NCBI GenBank assembly: GCA_965243775.1
Contig: CBDEWF010000002.1
Span: forward strand, 62,001-126,000
DNA length: 64,000 nucleotides
Reading direction: 5' to 3'
Source: Sansalvadorimonas sp965243775
GTDB lineage: Bacteria; Pseudomonadota; Gammaproteobacteria; Pseudomonadales; Endozoicomonadaceae
A program made the translations under genes and the position numbers. The notes under the pieces were generated by a model. The model did not search any database. It worked only from the letters and a program-made list of their open reading frames with translations, and was not told where the DNA came from. Shown in pieces: positions 26,090 through 35,440 of the stretch. Position 1 is the stretch's first letter, and each line of letters begins with the position of its first letter.

Positions 26090-27589
26090 TTAATTCCCGC
26101 TCTCTTTCAAGCTATCATTAACATCAAATGCTATTTTGTATAGACCAGCTTGTTCTCTAAAATTCCTGATACTCTTCATGCACTCGCTAAACCCAACTTT
26201 TCCCGCTTCTGCAAAGGTTCGCTGCATCTTGTTTTGAGAAGAGTTATGAGCTTCCATCATCTCCAAAATACCAGACATCAACACATCTGTCATTATCTCA
26301 AAATTCTGAGTGGCCAAAGAATGAGCTGACTGGAGATCATAACCAGAAGTCGATTCTTCTATTAACGACAGGCTGTTTTCCAAGCTGATGACATCTTGGC
26401 GAGTGAGATAAGTCTGCAGCTGCCCATGCAATTCTTTGATTTTTGCATGAGCTTTGCGCAAATCCTGGGCCAGTTGCTGTTTTTCACTCTGTGCTTCAGT
26501 CAGCTCTTCCACTGTACTTTCGAATTCCTGACATAATTTTTCAATCTCACCAGCACCCTCGGTTTTGATAAATTTTATTTCAGCCTGTATTTCTTTAAGC
26601 TGACTCTCCAACTCTGCTTTTTGCTGTTCTGACTGTTTTATCTTATCAGTCATATTAGCTTCTATTTCACCCTGCTCTTTCCTTTCTTTATCATTAAGTT
26701 CGGCTAACTCCTTACAATCCTTTTGATACTGTTCTTGCATTGTTTCCATTTTAATCTTCGCATTTGCAATACTTTGTTCCAGTTTTCTATTCTTAGTGCC
26801 TGATGCTTTCAGTTTTGCAGTAACATCATCAAATTTACCCATGAATTTTTTCAGATTTTCACTATCAGACCTCAGTTTTTCAACCTCTTTCGTTAACTCT
26901 ATATTTTTTTCTTTTGAATCTTGTAGCTTATCAGTCAGATGCTGATGTTCTTGCCGAGTCTGAGCAAATTTCTGAAGCTGACGACTGCTATCCAACTCGA
27001 CAACTCTTTCAACGTTAAAAAGCTTGTTATTTAATTCTTCATTCTTGGAAGTTATTTCCTTAATCTGAGCAGTTAAAGAATCAACTTGTTCGTTAAGCTT
27101 CTTTCTATCTAATTGATGATTAGATTTTTCTTGAATTAGTAGTTGGTTTTTATCCCTATACTGCTTTTCTACAGTGTCTAACTTGGTTTCTGCTTCGCTT
27201 AGTCTGGTTTGAAGCTCAATGATCTGTAGTTGACTTGCTGCGTCAATCTGTTCTTTTTCACTCTGAACAGACTTCAGCTGGTTAGCAAGCTGCTTATTGT
27301 CTTGACACACCTTATTAATCTGACGCTGCATAAGGTCTTTGGCTTGTTTCATCTCAACATTTTTAGCTGAGTCGGCAGAACGGCCATACGCATACCTTCC
27401 AATATTGACAGCTGCAATCACGCCAGACGTAATCACCCCCAGAGGAGTACCAAAAGCATAGGCAACTGCTACAGACATCCCCATCCACTGGGCCACACTC
27501 CAAAGTTGTGCAATCGCCCCATAACCACTACTATTCCGCTCAGTTTCCGTGGGATATGCACTTGTCAGTGTACTATTCAAACCTTCCAT
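26090..27589 (-). CDS. membrane-hairpin and long coiled-coil protein, unknown function
   Basis: A 499-residue protein starting at the ATG at 27589, which follows a perfect AGGAGG site; the longer upstream frame is not needed. Residues about 28-70 contain two hydrophobic segments (LWSVAQWMGMSVAVAYAFG and PLGVITSGVIAAVNIGRYAYG) that could form a membrane hairpin. Residues about 80-400 are an almost unbroken coiled coil rich in Gln, Lys, Glu. The last 100 residues are globular-looking (SGILEMMEAHNSSQNKMQRT). The arrangement resembles membrane-inserted effectors of intracellular bacteria, such as vacuole-membrane proteins, but there is no family match I can name. It opens the accessory island. 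Confidence 0.75.
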   Translation of the reverse strand: MEGLNSTLTSAYPTETERNSSGYGAIAQLWSVAQWMGMSVAVAYAFGTPLGVITSGVIAAVNIGRYAYGRSADSAKNVEMKQAKDLMQRQINKVCQDNKQLANQLKSVQSEKEQIDAASQLQIIELQTRLSEAETKLDTVEKQYRDKNQLLIQEKSNHQLDRKKLNEQVDSLTAQIKEITSKNEELNNKLFNVERVVELDSSRQLQKFAQTRQEHQHLTDKLQDSKEKNIELTKEVEKLRSDSENLKKFMGKFDDVTAKLKASGTKNRKLEQSIANAKIKMETMQEQYQKDCKELAELNDKERKEQGEIEANMTDKIKQSEQQKAELESQLKEIQAEIKFIKTEGAGEIEKLCQEFESTVEELTEAQSEKQQLAQDLRKAHAKIKELHGQLQTYLTRQDVISLENSLSLIEESTSGYDLQSAHSLATQNFEIMTDVLMSGILEMMEAHNSSQNKMQRTFAEAGKVGFSECMKSIRNFREQAGLYKIAFDVNDSLKESGN

Positions 27590-27815
27590 ACAAACCTCCT
27601 GTTTGTTCCTTATATACAAAGGATCCAATCCTTTGAGTTCAAAACAAGCCCAAGTAAACACTATTCACCATTGCCGGTATAGCTCTTGGAAGAGGGATGT
27701 CAGGGTAGCTAACAGGATTGTCAGGATGACTGACACAAGCGATGCCAGAAGGGAACTTTTTATAAAACAACAGGTTATAAAACAGGAAAATCAGACCCGT
27801 GTTGGATAACAGATT

Positions 27816-27885
27816 GACTGAGTCAAAATTCTCAGGCTGGCAGGGAGCAGGTTAGATCGGGGCGCATTGATGAAATATTCGGGCT
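27816..27885. repeat. right half of the dispersed inverted-repeat element
   Basis: From GACTGAGTCAAAAT to GATGAAATATTCGGGCT this stretch aligns with 3803-3874 of the nested inverted-repeat element, at roughly three quarters identity by eye. The left half is absent, so it is a decayed or truncated copy. It lies in the 350-base gap between the coiled-coil gene and the antitoxin gene, which otherwise holds no gene. Confidence 0.6.
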
Positions 27886-27939
27886 GGAAAAGCCATATAG
27901 AAAAGTGGCAAACTGGCAACTTTCAGAAAGGTATTGACC

Positions 27940-28128
27940 ATGGCCAAAGAAACCACCGTCAGAGCTAGAATCAATGAAGACCTCAAACGGGATGCCGAAG
28001 AGATTTTGCATCAGCTGGGTCTGAACACGTCTCAGGCAATCAACCTGTTTTTCAGCCAGGTTGTACTGCGTAAAGGCTTACCTTTTGAAGTCTGCCTGCC
28101 TGAAGAGGACAAGGGTCAGGTTTATTGA
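27940..28128 (+). CDS. RelB/DinJ-family antitoxin, short, no toxin partner
   Basis: A 62-residue protein with the RelB/DinJ ribbon-helix-helix N-terminus: TTVRARINEDLKRDAEEILH, then LGLNTSQAINLFFSQVVLRKGLPFEV. This domain binds DNA and dimerises. DinJ-type antitoxins are usually 85-100 residues with a C-terminal toxin-binding arm; here the chain stops soon after PFEVCLPEEDKGQVY. No relE/yafQ-like toxin follows; the next gene is on the other strand. It is probably a remnant or orphan antitoxin acting as a small DNA-binding protein. The ATG at 27940 is preferred over the TTG six bases upstream. Confidence 0.8.
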   Translation: MAKETTVRARINEDLKRDAEEILHQLGLNTSQAINLFFSQVVLRKGLPFEVCLPEEDKGQVY

Positions 28129-28146
28129 TCCCTGCCCTACTGGACA

Positions 28147-28539
28147 TTAATCCAACTTGAAGATACTGACCTGGTCGCTGTAGAGGCGAAGAATTTTTTT
28201 ATCCCAACTATTCAAATGGTTATAAGCTACTGTATCTACGCCTATAGGAGAATTGGCATTGGCCTTGTGATACTGAAATTTCAGTGAGACAGAAACCAGG
28301 GCAGGAACGCAGACAACCTGCACAAACTTCTTCCAGACATAATTCGCATCTTTCTTTATTTCCTGAATTTCACGCTCAACAGGGTCTTCTTTTTTAAACA
28401 AACCCAAAAATTTATTAACATAACCATTGGCAACTTTTCGGACTTTTCTTCCCTGAAGTGCTCCACCTACTTTGGCTCGCTTAATTGGCGTTTTTATCTC
28501 AGTAAAAGTCTGAGTAAACATTTTCTGAGTAATTTTCAT
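28147..28539 (-). CDS. hypothetical basic protein of the accessory island
   Basis: A 130-residue protein that I do not recognise. It starts at the ATG at 28539, directly after a strong GGGAGG site; an in-frame start six codons upstream lacks one. The N-terminal half is strongly basic (KTPIKRAKVGGALQGRKVRK). The middle has a mildly hydrophobic stretch (FVQVVCVPALVSVSLKF). No signal peptide or cysteine motif. It lies between the antitoxin remnant and the RING gene on the opposite strand. Confidence 0.55.
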   Translation of the reverse strand: MKITQKMFTQTFTEIKTPIKRAKVGGALQGRKVRKVANGYVNKFLGLFKKEDPVEREIQEIKKDANYVWKKFVQVVCVPALVSVSLKFQYHKANANSPIGVDTVAYNHLNSWDKKILRLYSDQVSIFKLD

Positions 28540-28806
28540 ACCACCCTCCCTGAGCATTTCACCTTATATCTGGGCCTATTAACTTTTAATTTACACTGGG
28601 ATAGCCATACCAGCCATTCGCAATTGGTCTAAAAGAGCAATTATTTTCTTATTTATCAATAAGTTATAAACATACCCTGCCAAAGTTATCGATGCTTCAC
28701 ATCACATTGTCAGCGATTCTGACAACAGGGTTCAGGAACAGAATTATTGAGAACAGGTGGTGTCCAAATGATCAACGAGGACAATTATCGAATTAAGGAG
28801 TAAAAC

Positions 28807-29601
28807 ATGATTAGACCAACAATTGCACCAAACAGCACAGGAACTCCTGCTGGGATCTGCGGACACGCGCATCATGAAAAGTGCGGTATTTGCCTGGAAG
28901 AAGATATGGAAATCCCTGCGCAAACAGGCTTTTCTTCTGACAAGTGCAGCGTTCGACTGGCCTGTGGACACACTTTCCACTCTGACTGTATGAAGAACAA
29001 CCTGACCCATGGAACCAGTAATTGCCCGATGTGTAGAACACCACTTGAAGACTACGAGATTAATAATATCAACGAGGAATTTGGCATAGAACTTGGGCGC
29101 CGGACACCTCACGACATGGAGAATGACCTTAGCGAGAGAGACTACATTGAGCTGCGAGATAATGTCCGCGCAACACAGAGGCAAAATCAAGGGCTGGATG
29201 CGAGTGAACTTGATTTCGGATTCATGGATGATCTCCTCCGTGGCTTTACAATGATGGGGCTGTCAGGGCCTACCCTCGAAGAACAGTTTGGCCTGTGGCT
29301 GGAGGAAAATTATCCTGAATTTGATGCTGAGGCAGGGGAAGAAATATTTGAGCCAGAGCCTCAGCAGTCATCTTATTACTCTTACTACCTATTCGATCCT
29401 GCGCCAATGCCCCTCTTGCCCTCTGACTGGACCTGGCAGGATACCTCCGACCTGCTCACGGAGCTGGATATCATCCTTTCCAGTCTATCCAGTCCAGTTG
29501 TTTACAGCCAAAGCTGTAGCCGTAATGCTTTTGAACCACTGTTTCCAGCATGGTCACAGCCGATGTTTGGTGATTTCCGCCCAATGTTGCTGGTGTTCTA
29601 A
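28807..29601 (+). CDS. RING-H2 finger protein, predicted E3 ubiquitin ligase effector
   Basis: A 264-residue protein with a complete C3H2C3 RING finger near the N-terminus: C26 and C29 (CGIC), C53 and H55 (ACGH), H58 and C61 (FHSDC), C73 and C76 (CPMC). RING fingers recruit ubiquitin-loaded E2 enzymes, a eukaryotic function, so this is probably a translocated host-directed protein. Residues 90-180 are acidic; the C-terminal third is rich in Tyr, Pro, Ser and Trp and may bind the substrate. There is no Sec signal, so secretion would need another route. A GGAG site precedes the ATG. The next gene starts 25 bases after the stop on the same strand, suggesting co-expression. The RING ligands are seen; ligase activity is inferred. 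Confidence 0.85.
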   Translation: MIRPTIAPNSTGTPAGICGHAHHEKCGICLEEDMEIPAQTGFSSDKCSVRLACGHTFHSDCMKNNLTHGTSNCPMCRTPLEDYEINNINEEFGIELGRRTPHDMENDLSERDYIELRDNVRATQRQNQGLDASELDFGFMDDLLRGFTMMGLSGPTLEEQFGLWLEENYPEFDAEAGEEIFEPEPQQSSYYSYYLFDPAPMPLLPSDWTWQDTSDLLTELDIILSSLSSPVVYSQSCSRNAFEPLFPAWSQPMFGDFRPMLLVF

Positions 29602-29626
29602 CGCTTTAGAAGGGCGTAAGTAAAAA

Positions 29627-32371
29627 ATGGCATATTTATGGAGATGGGTAACAGGCTCAGGTTCTACCCCAGAGCAGCACAGCAGTAGCAGTAGCAGTAG
29701 CAGTAACAACAGCTCAAGAACTGGTTCTCCTGTCAGCTCTGAGGTCGAATCAAGCAGCAGTGATTCGGAGCAGGACAGTCCTGAAGTCAGGGTTGGTCAT
29801 CGAACTGCCAAGCGACGCCGACCAAAAGGTAAGGGGGAGCTGACAGGTAAACCTCCTGTCAAAAGCACGTCTAAACCCCTTTCCAAAAGGACAACCCGGG
29901 ATCGTTCGAAAAAAAAATCCGCTCCCAGTATTGATACTGGTGAACCCGGACCTTCATTGGCACCGGAGACTACAGGCCGTAAAAGGAAGAGAAAAACACC
30001 ACCAGGCCCTTCTGCCCCCCAGGAAACCACCAAAAAAACCAAACCAGAAGCAGAAGCAGCCTCCTCATCCAGCGTAGTTGCTTCTCCACCGATCGATACT
30101 GGTGCCGCATTCAACAAATTGAGTCAGCCAGAATCATTAACAGCAGAGCAGGCTGACCTGGTGACCGCGGAAGAACTGGAGGCTTTGAACACAAAATTGC
30201 AAACCGACTTTAGTCAAACAACTGGAGCTCTAACCGATGAAATAGCCGCTCTTCAGGATGATGATCTTTACACCCAGTTATCACAACAGCTCTCTGAAGA
30301 AGTATTCACTCAAATTAATGTCTCTATTACAGAAGCGAACCAAAACTGGGAAGACATAGATGCTGCAGATGCACCAGATAAAACTCTGACTCTTCAAGGT
30401 ATTTCTGCGTCAATTACAGATGTTTCTCCCATAGTTGTGTCCGCCCGTCACCTGCTGCTTCGTATCCACAATACCCTTGGGCGACGCTGGGCCCCCTCTG
30501 CACTCGCTAACCCCCGTATATCTGGAGAGAATTTTTCCGCCTTATACAACAAACTTGTGGTTCTGGATAACCTGAGAGGGCCAGCCCTGGATCAGGTTCA
30601 CCTTGAATATATCAGTCAGCTGTATGCAAGCAGCCCAAAACACCTGAAAGTTGTGATTGAGGGTGGAGGTCCCACCGGGCTGATGCAGGCAATAAAAGCC
30701 ATTATGGCAGGTGCTGATGTCATAGTTGTCGAGCAAAGAAGTGGAAACTACACCCGGACACAGATTCTTCGCCTTGATCCTCTCTGGATGAAAGAATTAA
30801 GATTCTACCTGGGCGAGGAGTTTGACAGACTTTTCGACCCGGTAACCGGAAAAGGAAAACTCAAGGCTGATGGTTCTGGTCATATTATGATCAGACACTT
30901 GGAAGAAGCTCTGCAAGATCGGCTGGTAAAGCTCATCTCAATTATAGGAAGTGGCAAGTGCCAGTTTATCAATCATAAGCTGACAGGTTGCTCAATGGGA
31001 ACTGCCAGCAAAAAATGCTCTGTAACAACAACATACACCGAAAGCGGAAGGACCAAGCCAGAAGCAAAAAAACACCCTGTCGATATTCTCATCTGCGCCG
31101 GAGGCAAAAAAAGTCCAACCCGGGATCAATTTTTTAATCATGTTCCTGTCACCGATGAGAAATACTATGGCGTTGCAACTTGGGAAAGCGATGATATCGA
31201 CAATGACGATTTACAGACCTTCCCGATGATTCAGAGCACAACCGAACCAACACCTATAGACCTCCATGAATATTGCCAGGAACTAAACTCTGAAATGCAT
31301 CCGGGCTTCTCCGATTTTGCCAAAACCTTAAGCTATAAAGCCCGTACAGAACTGGCTGCCATTATGGGAATGACTAATTTTGATGCTGGCACCTGGGCAG
31401 AATCACTACAAGACAAATGTACGGATGATGACATAGCTTTTTTTGTACAGTACAAGAAGAGATACCAAACAGATGGGTACCTTCAGGAAAAGCACCGTTT
31501 TTTTACAGAAATGAGAAAGAGCAGTCGAATTACGCTTGAGCTGAGAAATTTTGAAAACCGCAAGGCTGTCTATCTCGGGATGGAAATTCCTAAAGCGCTC
31601 TATCTGTGGATGAAGAGTGCAAACGAGAGCATAGATAAACTGCTTAGTGAAGATGAACTGGCAGAGGTGGACGCCCAGAGATTAAAACAGGCCATTCGGG
31701 ATCAGTGGTTTCAGTTTATTGCAGACAAACAGGGTTTCAGCTCAACGACCGGGGCCGAACTGTCTGCCCTTAGGGGCAAGACAGCCATATTCCCGGTTTC
31801 TCAAGATAGAAATTCCAGAAACCTGGCCACTGTTAAAAACCGAAAGGGAGGGCCTGATCTCCATATTGTCACCGTGGGCGATGCTTCCACCAGTCCGCAC
31901 TTTATGACTGCCAGTGGCTTGAGTGGTGCGCGAGAAACCGTCAATGCAGTCACAGAGCTTATTCACTCCTGTGTCCATGCTAAGCCGGATGACCGGGAGA
32001 CCCTGAAACAGGCTTCAAGCAAGCTTGATAAACATTTTAATAGAACGACTGAATTCGTTATCAACAGGGGTAGCCAGTTTCTACGACCTCTGGCCCCAGA
32101 TGAAATAAACAGACGGCTGGAGAAGAGAAGCAGAGAGCGCTTGAGAAAAGCAGTTGAACAAACCCGGGAAGAGCCCGAAAAATTCAAATATCAAGTCACT
32201 GAAGATGATGGCTTATTTGTTGTAACCCAGGCAAACCAGGTGTTCCATATAACCATTACTACCTCAGGGGATCTGGATATCACCCAGCAGGAAACAGGAA
32301 AGGCCAGCGCAGGTATAAAACTCAACCCTTACTCTACTTTCGAACATTTCGCCCTGGAAAACCTGCAATAA
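29627..32371 (+). CDS. large FAD-binding (MICAL/monooxygenase-like) protein with Ser-rich, NLS-like N-terminus
   Basis: A 914-residue protein. Residues 1-150 are low-complexity: a poly-Ser/Asn stretch, then basic clusters (AKRRRPKGKGE, GRKRKRKTPPG) that resemble nuclear localisation signals. Residues about 150-335 are helical. Around residue 338 begins a Rossmann FAD-binding motif, VVIEGGGPTGLMQAIKAIMA, then VIVVEQR and a TRTQILRLDPLWMKELRFYLG stretch like the one following the FAD motif in MICAL-type monooxygenases. Later DILICAGGKKSPTRD fits the second FAD contact, and IVTVGDASTSPHFMTASGLSGARET the GD motif of the hydroxylase fold. No signal peptide. It follows the RING gene by 25 bases. 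Oxidation of a host protein is one possibility; the substrate is unknown. Confidence 0.75.
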   Translation: MAYLWRWVTGSGSTPEQHSSSSSSSSNNSSRTGSPVSSEVESSSSDSEQDSPEVRVGHRTAKRRRPKGKGELTGKPPVKSTSKPLSKRTTRDRSKKKSAPSIDTGEPGPSLAPETTGRKRKRKTPPGPSAPQETTKKTKPEAEAASSSSVVASPPIDTGAAFNKLSQPESLTAEQADLVTAEELEALNTKLQTDFSQTTGALTDEIAALQDDDLYTQLSQQLSEEVFTQINVSITEANQNWEDIDAADAPDKTLTLQGISASITDVSPIVVSARHLLLRIHNTLGRRWAPSALANPRISGENFSALYNKLVVLDNLRGPALDQVHLEYISQLYASSPKHLKVVIEGGGPTGLMQAIKAIMAGADVIVVEQRSGNYTRTQILRLDPLWMKELRFYLGEEFDRLFDPVTGKGKLKADGSGHIMIRHLEEALQDRLVKLISIIGSGKCQFINHKLTGCSMGTASKKCSVTTTYTESGRTKPEAKKHPVDILICAGGKKSPTRDQFFNHVPVTDEKYYGVATWESDDIDNDDLQTFPMIQSTTEPTPIDLHEYCQELNSEMHPGFSDFAKTLSYKARTELAAIMGMTNFDAGTWAESLQDKCTDDDIAFFVQYKKRYQTDGYLQEKHRFFTEMRKSSRITLELRNFENRKAVYLGMEIPKALYLWMKSANESIDKLLSEDELAEVDAQRLKQAIRDQWFQFIADKQGFSSTTGAELSALRGKTAIFPVSQDRNSRNLATVKNRKGGPDLHIVTVGDASTSPHFMTASGLSGARETVNAVTELIHSCVHAKPDDRETLKQASSKLDKHFNRTTEFVINRGSQFLRPLAPDEINRRLEKRSRERLRKAVEQTREEPEKFKYQVTEDDGLFVVTQANQVFHITITTSGDLDITQQETGKASAGIKLNPYSTFEHFALENLQ

Positions 32372-32638
32372 ACTTCAGAACCTTACACCCTGGTTAGTTT
32401 ACCAGCACATTGAGCCATGATTTACCCTCTGAATATCAAGGCCGAACTCAATTCATAATCATGAATCTATTCAGATATCAGAACATACTGTCAATTAACT
32501 AGCGATTTTAACGAAATATGCTCTCGGTTTATTTTCAACCATTTCATTTTGTATTGTAAAAACAACCCCAACTCTTCTTCCCTGCTTATTAATCTAATCT
32601 TCTTGAGGTATGGGTACTATTGATATGTGGGGAATGGT

Positions 32639-34556
32639 ATGGGCGCAAAACTGGATAAAATCACAAGCACCATTATCGCAAAAATTGACGCTTTACCTTT
32701 ACCTGCAGCAGTAAAAGTAGTGATAGGAAAGTTTAAAAAATGGGCTGTTGTTGTCATAGACAAGACTGGAATCCTTAAGGTCTTTCAGCGTAACCCTCGA
32801 ACCAATCCAGCTCCCAGTACATCTATAGGGGAAAGAGTAGTAACGCCAGCTTCACCTCAGGAATCAACCTCCACGGCGGCGGTGGTTGTTCCACCGAGAC
32901 CCACTCTCCCGGCTGATTTACCCGAAGTGAAAGAACTTACGGATCAACAAAAGCAGCGCTTGTACCAATGGAGAGATGAAGCACTAGTTCCTTTAATAAA
33001 AGAAAGTCGCGGAAAGGCGGTTGATATTATGATTGCAGCTGCAGAAAATGGAAGTCGGGAAGTTTCATTCCGTGATGTAGATGAAATGGGCATGACCCCT
33101 CCTGTCCTGAACGAGATGGCATGGCTAACAAAAGTCGATTTCTCGAACTGCAGACTTTCTGAAATATCTCCGAATCTTTCCGAATTACCCTATTTGACTG
33201 AACTGAATTTGTCCGGGAACCCCTATGTTGTTGCTAACTGGGAGCCGACACCGAACAGCCTGCAATATCTTGAGACTCTCGATCTTTCTAGATGCGGGCT
33301 TGGAGTGACACCTGGGTGGATTCAGACTCTTCCTTCAGTAACCCATTTATCATTGAGAAATAACTATCTCGACAATATTGGGAATATTCCACCAACAGTT
33401 GAAGTATTAAATCTTGAGTCCAACCAAATTCAACAAATTCCAGAAACACTGCTTAACGGACACAGCGGCTCTCTGCTTGTTATTCTTGATTACAACCCTT
33501 GTGGTCAGGAAGAGATAAATCAACAGATCCATGGTAGAAGCGGTGTACATGCCGGGCAGGGCAGGCCAGATGAGATTAGGCAGCCTGGAGTGACTCTAGC
33601 CAACTCGGGGCGTATACAAAGAGTCCAGGGGGCTACAGGAATATGGGGGGAACCTCTCTGGGACTTTGATACTACGATTCAACACTGGTACAGACTGGCC
33701 GGCAAAACAGATCCACAAAAATTGCAGGAATTAAAAGACAACCTTAATCTTGACCACTCACAGCAGGACGTCATTGCCGCGAATTTGTGCAAACTCATGA
33801 TATCAGCCGATTATCAAAACCCCAATACGTGGCATCGACAGGCTGACCGTGTGATCGCCCTTTTGGAAGATATGGGAAATAGTCGAGAAGTATTTAATCC
33901 CTGCATGGCTATTCTCTACAACGGAACTGAAACATGTGATGACAGAACTACGCTGATTTTTTCAGAAGCGGAGATGACAGCAAGGGCGGTAAAAGCCAAG
34001 CAGCAAGGTGTAAAGAGCTGGTAAAGCTGGGGGATGCTTATTACCGCAAGAGCCTGGTCGATGCAAAGGCAAAAGAGAGGTCCAGGCGCTAGCAGCACGG
34101 ACTAGAGCGACTGAATACAAGGAGGAGGTTGAAGTTATTCTGTTCTATCAAACCACCTTTGCCAAGACATTTGATTTGCCAATTGATCAGCAGCAGCACA
34201 TGCAATATGGCTTGTGTGCCGAAACCCCGCAAGAGATTCTGGCGGAGGATGAAGCAAGCATTCGTGAACAGATAGCGAATAGAACAGAGGATGATCAAGT
34301 TGAATATTTATCGAAATGGTCATACTGGAGAGATTATGTAACAGAGAATCAAGATGAATACGACGAAATTCAAGAGAAATATACTGAGCAAATTATTGAA
34401 TTAGACTTTATTTATGACCCAACCAAAGTAGATCAATACAGTGAGGAGGAGCTATTAAAAATACCTCAATACACTGCAATCATGGAAGGAAGAGAAAGGG
34501 AAACGAATGAGTTTATAAAAAAGAGAACAAAAGAACTTTTGACCGCAAATCAGTAA
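32639..34556 (+). pseudogene. leucine-rich-repeat NEL-type E3 ubiquitin ligase, two frame breaks
   Basis: The protein resembles the IpaH/SspH/SlrP family of bacterial E3 ligases. From the ATG at 32639 (GGGGA upstream) the first frame codes 461 residues: a basic N-terminus, a Pro/Thr-rich linker, about five leucine-rich repeats (residues 160-285, such as YLTELNLSGNP, YLETLDLSRCG, VEVLNLESNQI), and the NEL domain start. The catalytic cysteine is C433 in TETCDDRTTL, matching the family's C-x-D motif. The frame ends at 34024. Continuing sense is found in two other frames: CKELVKLGDAYYRKSLVDAK up to a stop near 34093, then EEVEVILFYQTTFAKTFDLP and EYLSKWSYWRDYV, both typical NEL segments, to 34556. 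Damaged or mis-sequenced; a truncated but cysteine-bearing product is possible. Confidence 0.85.
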
Positions 34557-34570
34557 TTTTTCAAACAAAA

Positions 34571-34592
34571 AAGGCACTTGGTAGTGCCCTTT
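34571..34592. terminator. hairpin between the NEL gene and tatD
   Basis: AAGGCACT pairs with AGTGCCCTT around a short loop, with an A-run on the left and TT on the right. It lies between convergent genes and can serve both as a terminator. Confidence 0.6.
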
Positions 34593-34657
34593 AGAAAAGA
34601 AGTTATTAATAAAACAAGCAAAAGAGCCTGATACTGTTTAACCTGAACTGAATAATT

Positions 34658-35434
34658 CTATCGGCTGGCTTTATTAAATACCTGATAAAAATTATCGGTT
34701 GTAGCCTTGGCAAACTCTTCCACCGGCACACCTTTTAAATCTGCCAGAAAGCGCCCAACATCCGCAACAAAACGAGGCTCGTTGGATTTTCCCCGGTGGG
34801 GAACAGGAGCCAGATAGGGAGCATCGGTCTCAATCAGCATTCTGTCCAGGGGCACGTAACGGGCCACCTCCCTCAGGGCAGCCGCATTCCGAAATGTCAC
34901 AATTCCAGAGAAAGATATAAAGAAGTTCATATCCATGGCAGCCCTGGCAAAATCCAGTGTTTCAGTAAAACAGTGGATCACACCGGCACTGTCCAGACTG
35001 GCATGGGCACCCAGAAGTTCCAGGGTATCACGCCCGGCATCCCGGGTATGAATAATCACTGGCAGGTCAGCCTGGCATGCAGCCTGTAAATGGATAACAA
35101 AGCGCTCCTGCATCTGTTGCTTCCGGTCCTGGGCATAGTAGTAATCAAGACCGGTTTCACCGATAGCAACAACTTTGGAATACTGAGACAATTCGATAAG
35201 TTCCTCAGGAGACGTTTCCCGCGATTTATCTTCCAGAGGGTGTACGCCCACAGAGGCCCAGACCCCCTTAAACTCGGCTGTTTTCAATACAGAGGGGAAG
35301 GTTTCCATATCCACGCTGACACTCAGCATGGAACCAACTCCTGCTGCCCTGGCCGCCTCAATAGCTGCGGCCAGATCACCACCATAGGGTTCCAGATCAA
35401 TACGGTCCAGGTGACAATGGGAATCAACAAACAT
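34658..35434 (-). CDS. TatD family metal-dependent hydrolase (YcfH type)
   Basis: A 258-residue TIM-barrel hydrolase. Metal ligands visible: H6 and H8 in DSHCHLD, the glutamate in AIGETGLDYYY, histidines in IIHTRDA and VIHCFTE, and the aspartate in LIETDAPYLAPVPHRGKSNEP. Proteins of this family act as 3'-5' DNA exonucleases or deoxyribonucleases; the exact substrate of YcfH is unsettled. It is the last gene of the conserved fabD-to-tatD cluster, and the accessory island lies directly beyond it. Confidence 0.94.
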   Translation of the reverse strand: MFVDSHCHLDRIDLEPYGGDLAAAIEAARAAGVGSMLSVSVDMETFPSVLKTAEFKGVWASVGVHPLEDKSRETSPEELIELSQYSKVVAIGETGLDYYYAQDRKQQMQERFVIHLQAACQADLPVIIHTRDAGRDTLELLGAHASLDSAGVIHCFTETLDFARAAMDMNFFISFSGIVTFRNAAALREVARYVPLDRMLIETDAPYLAPVPHRGKSNEPRFVADVGRFLADLKGVPVEEFAKATTDNFYQVFNKASR

Positions 35435-35440
35435 AAATTA

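Noticed and set aside
27940..28539. Toxin-antitoxin pair formed by the RelB-like gene and its neighbour
   Set aside because: The neighbour is on the opposite strand, convergent, and shows no RelE/YafQ-like features.
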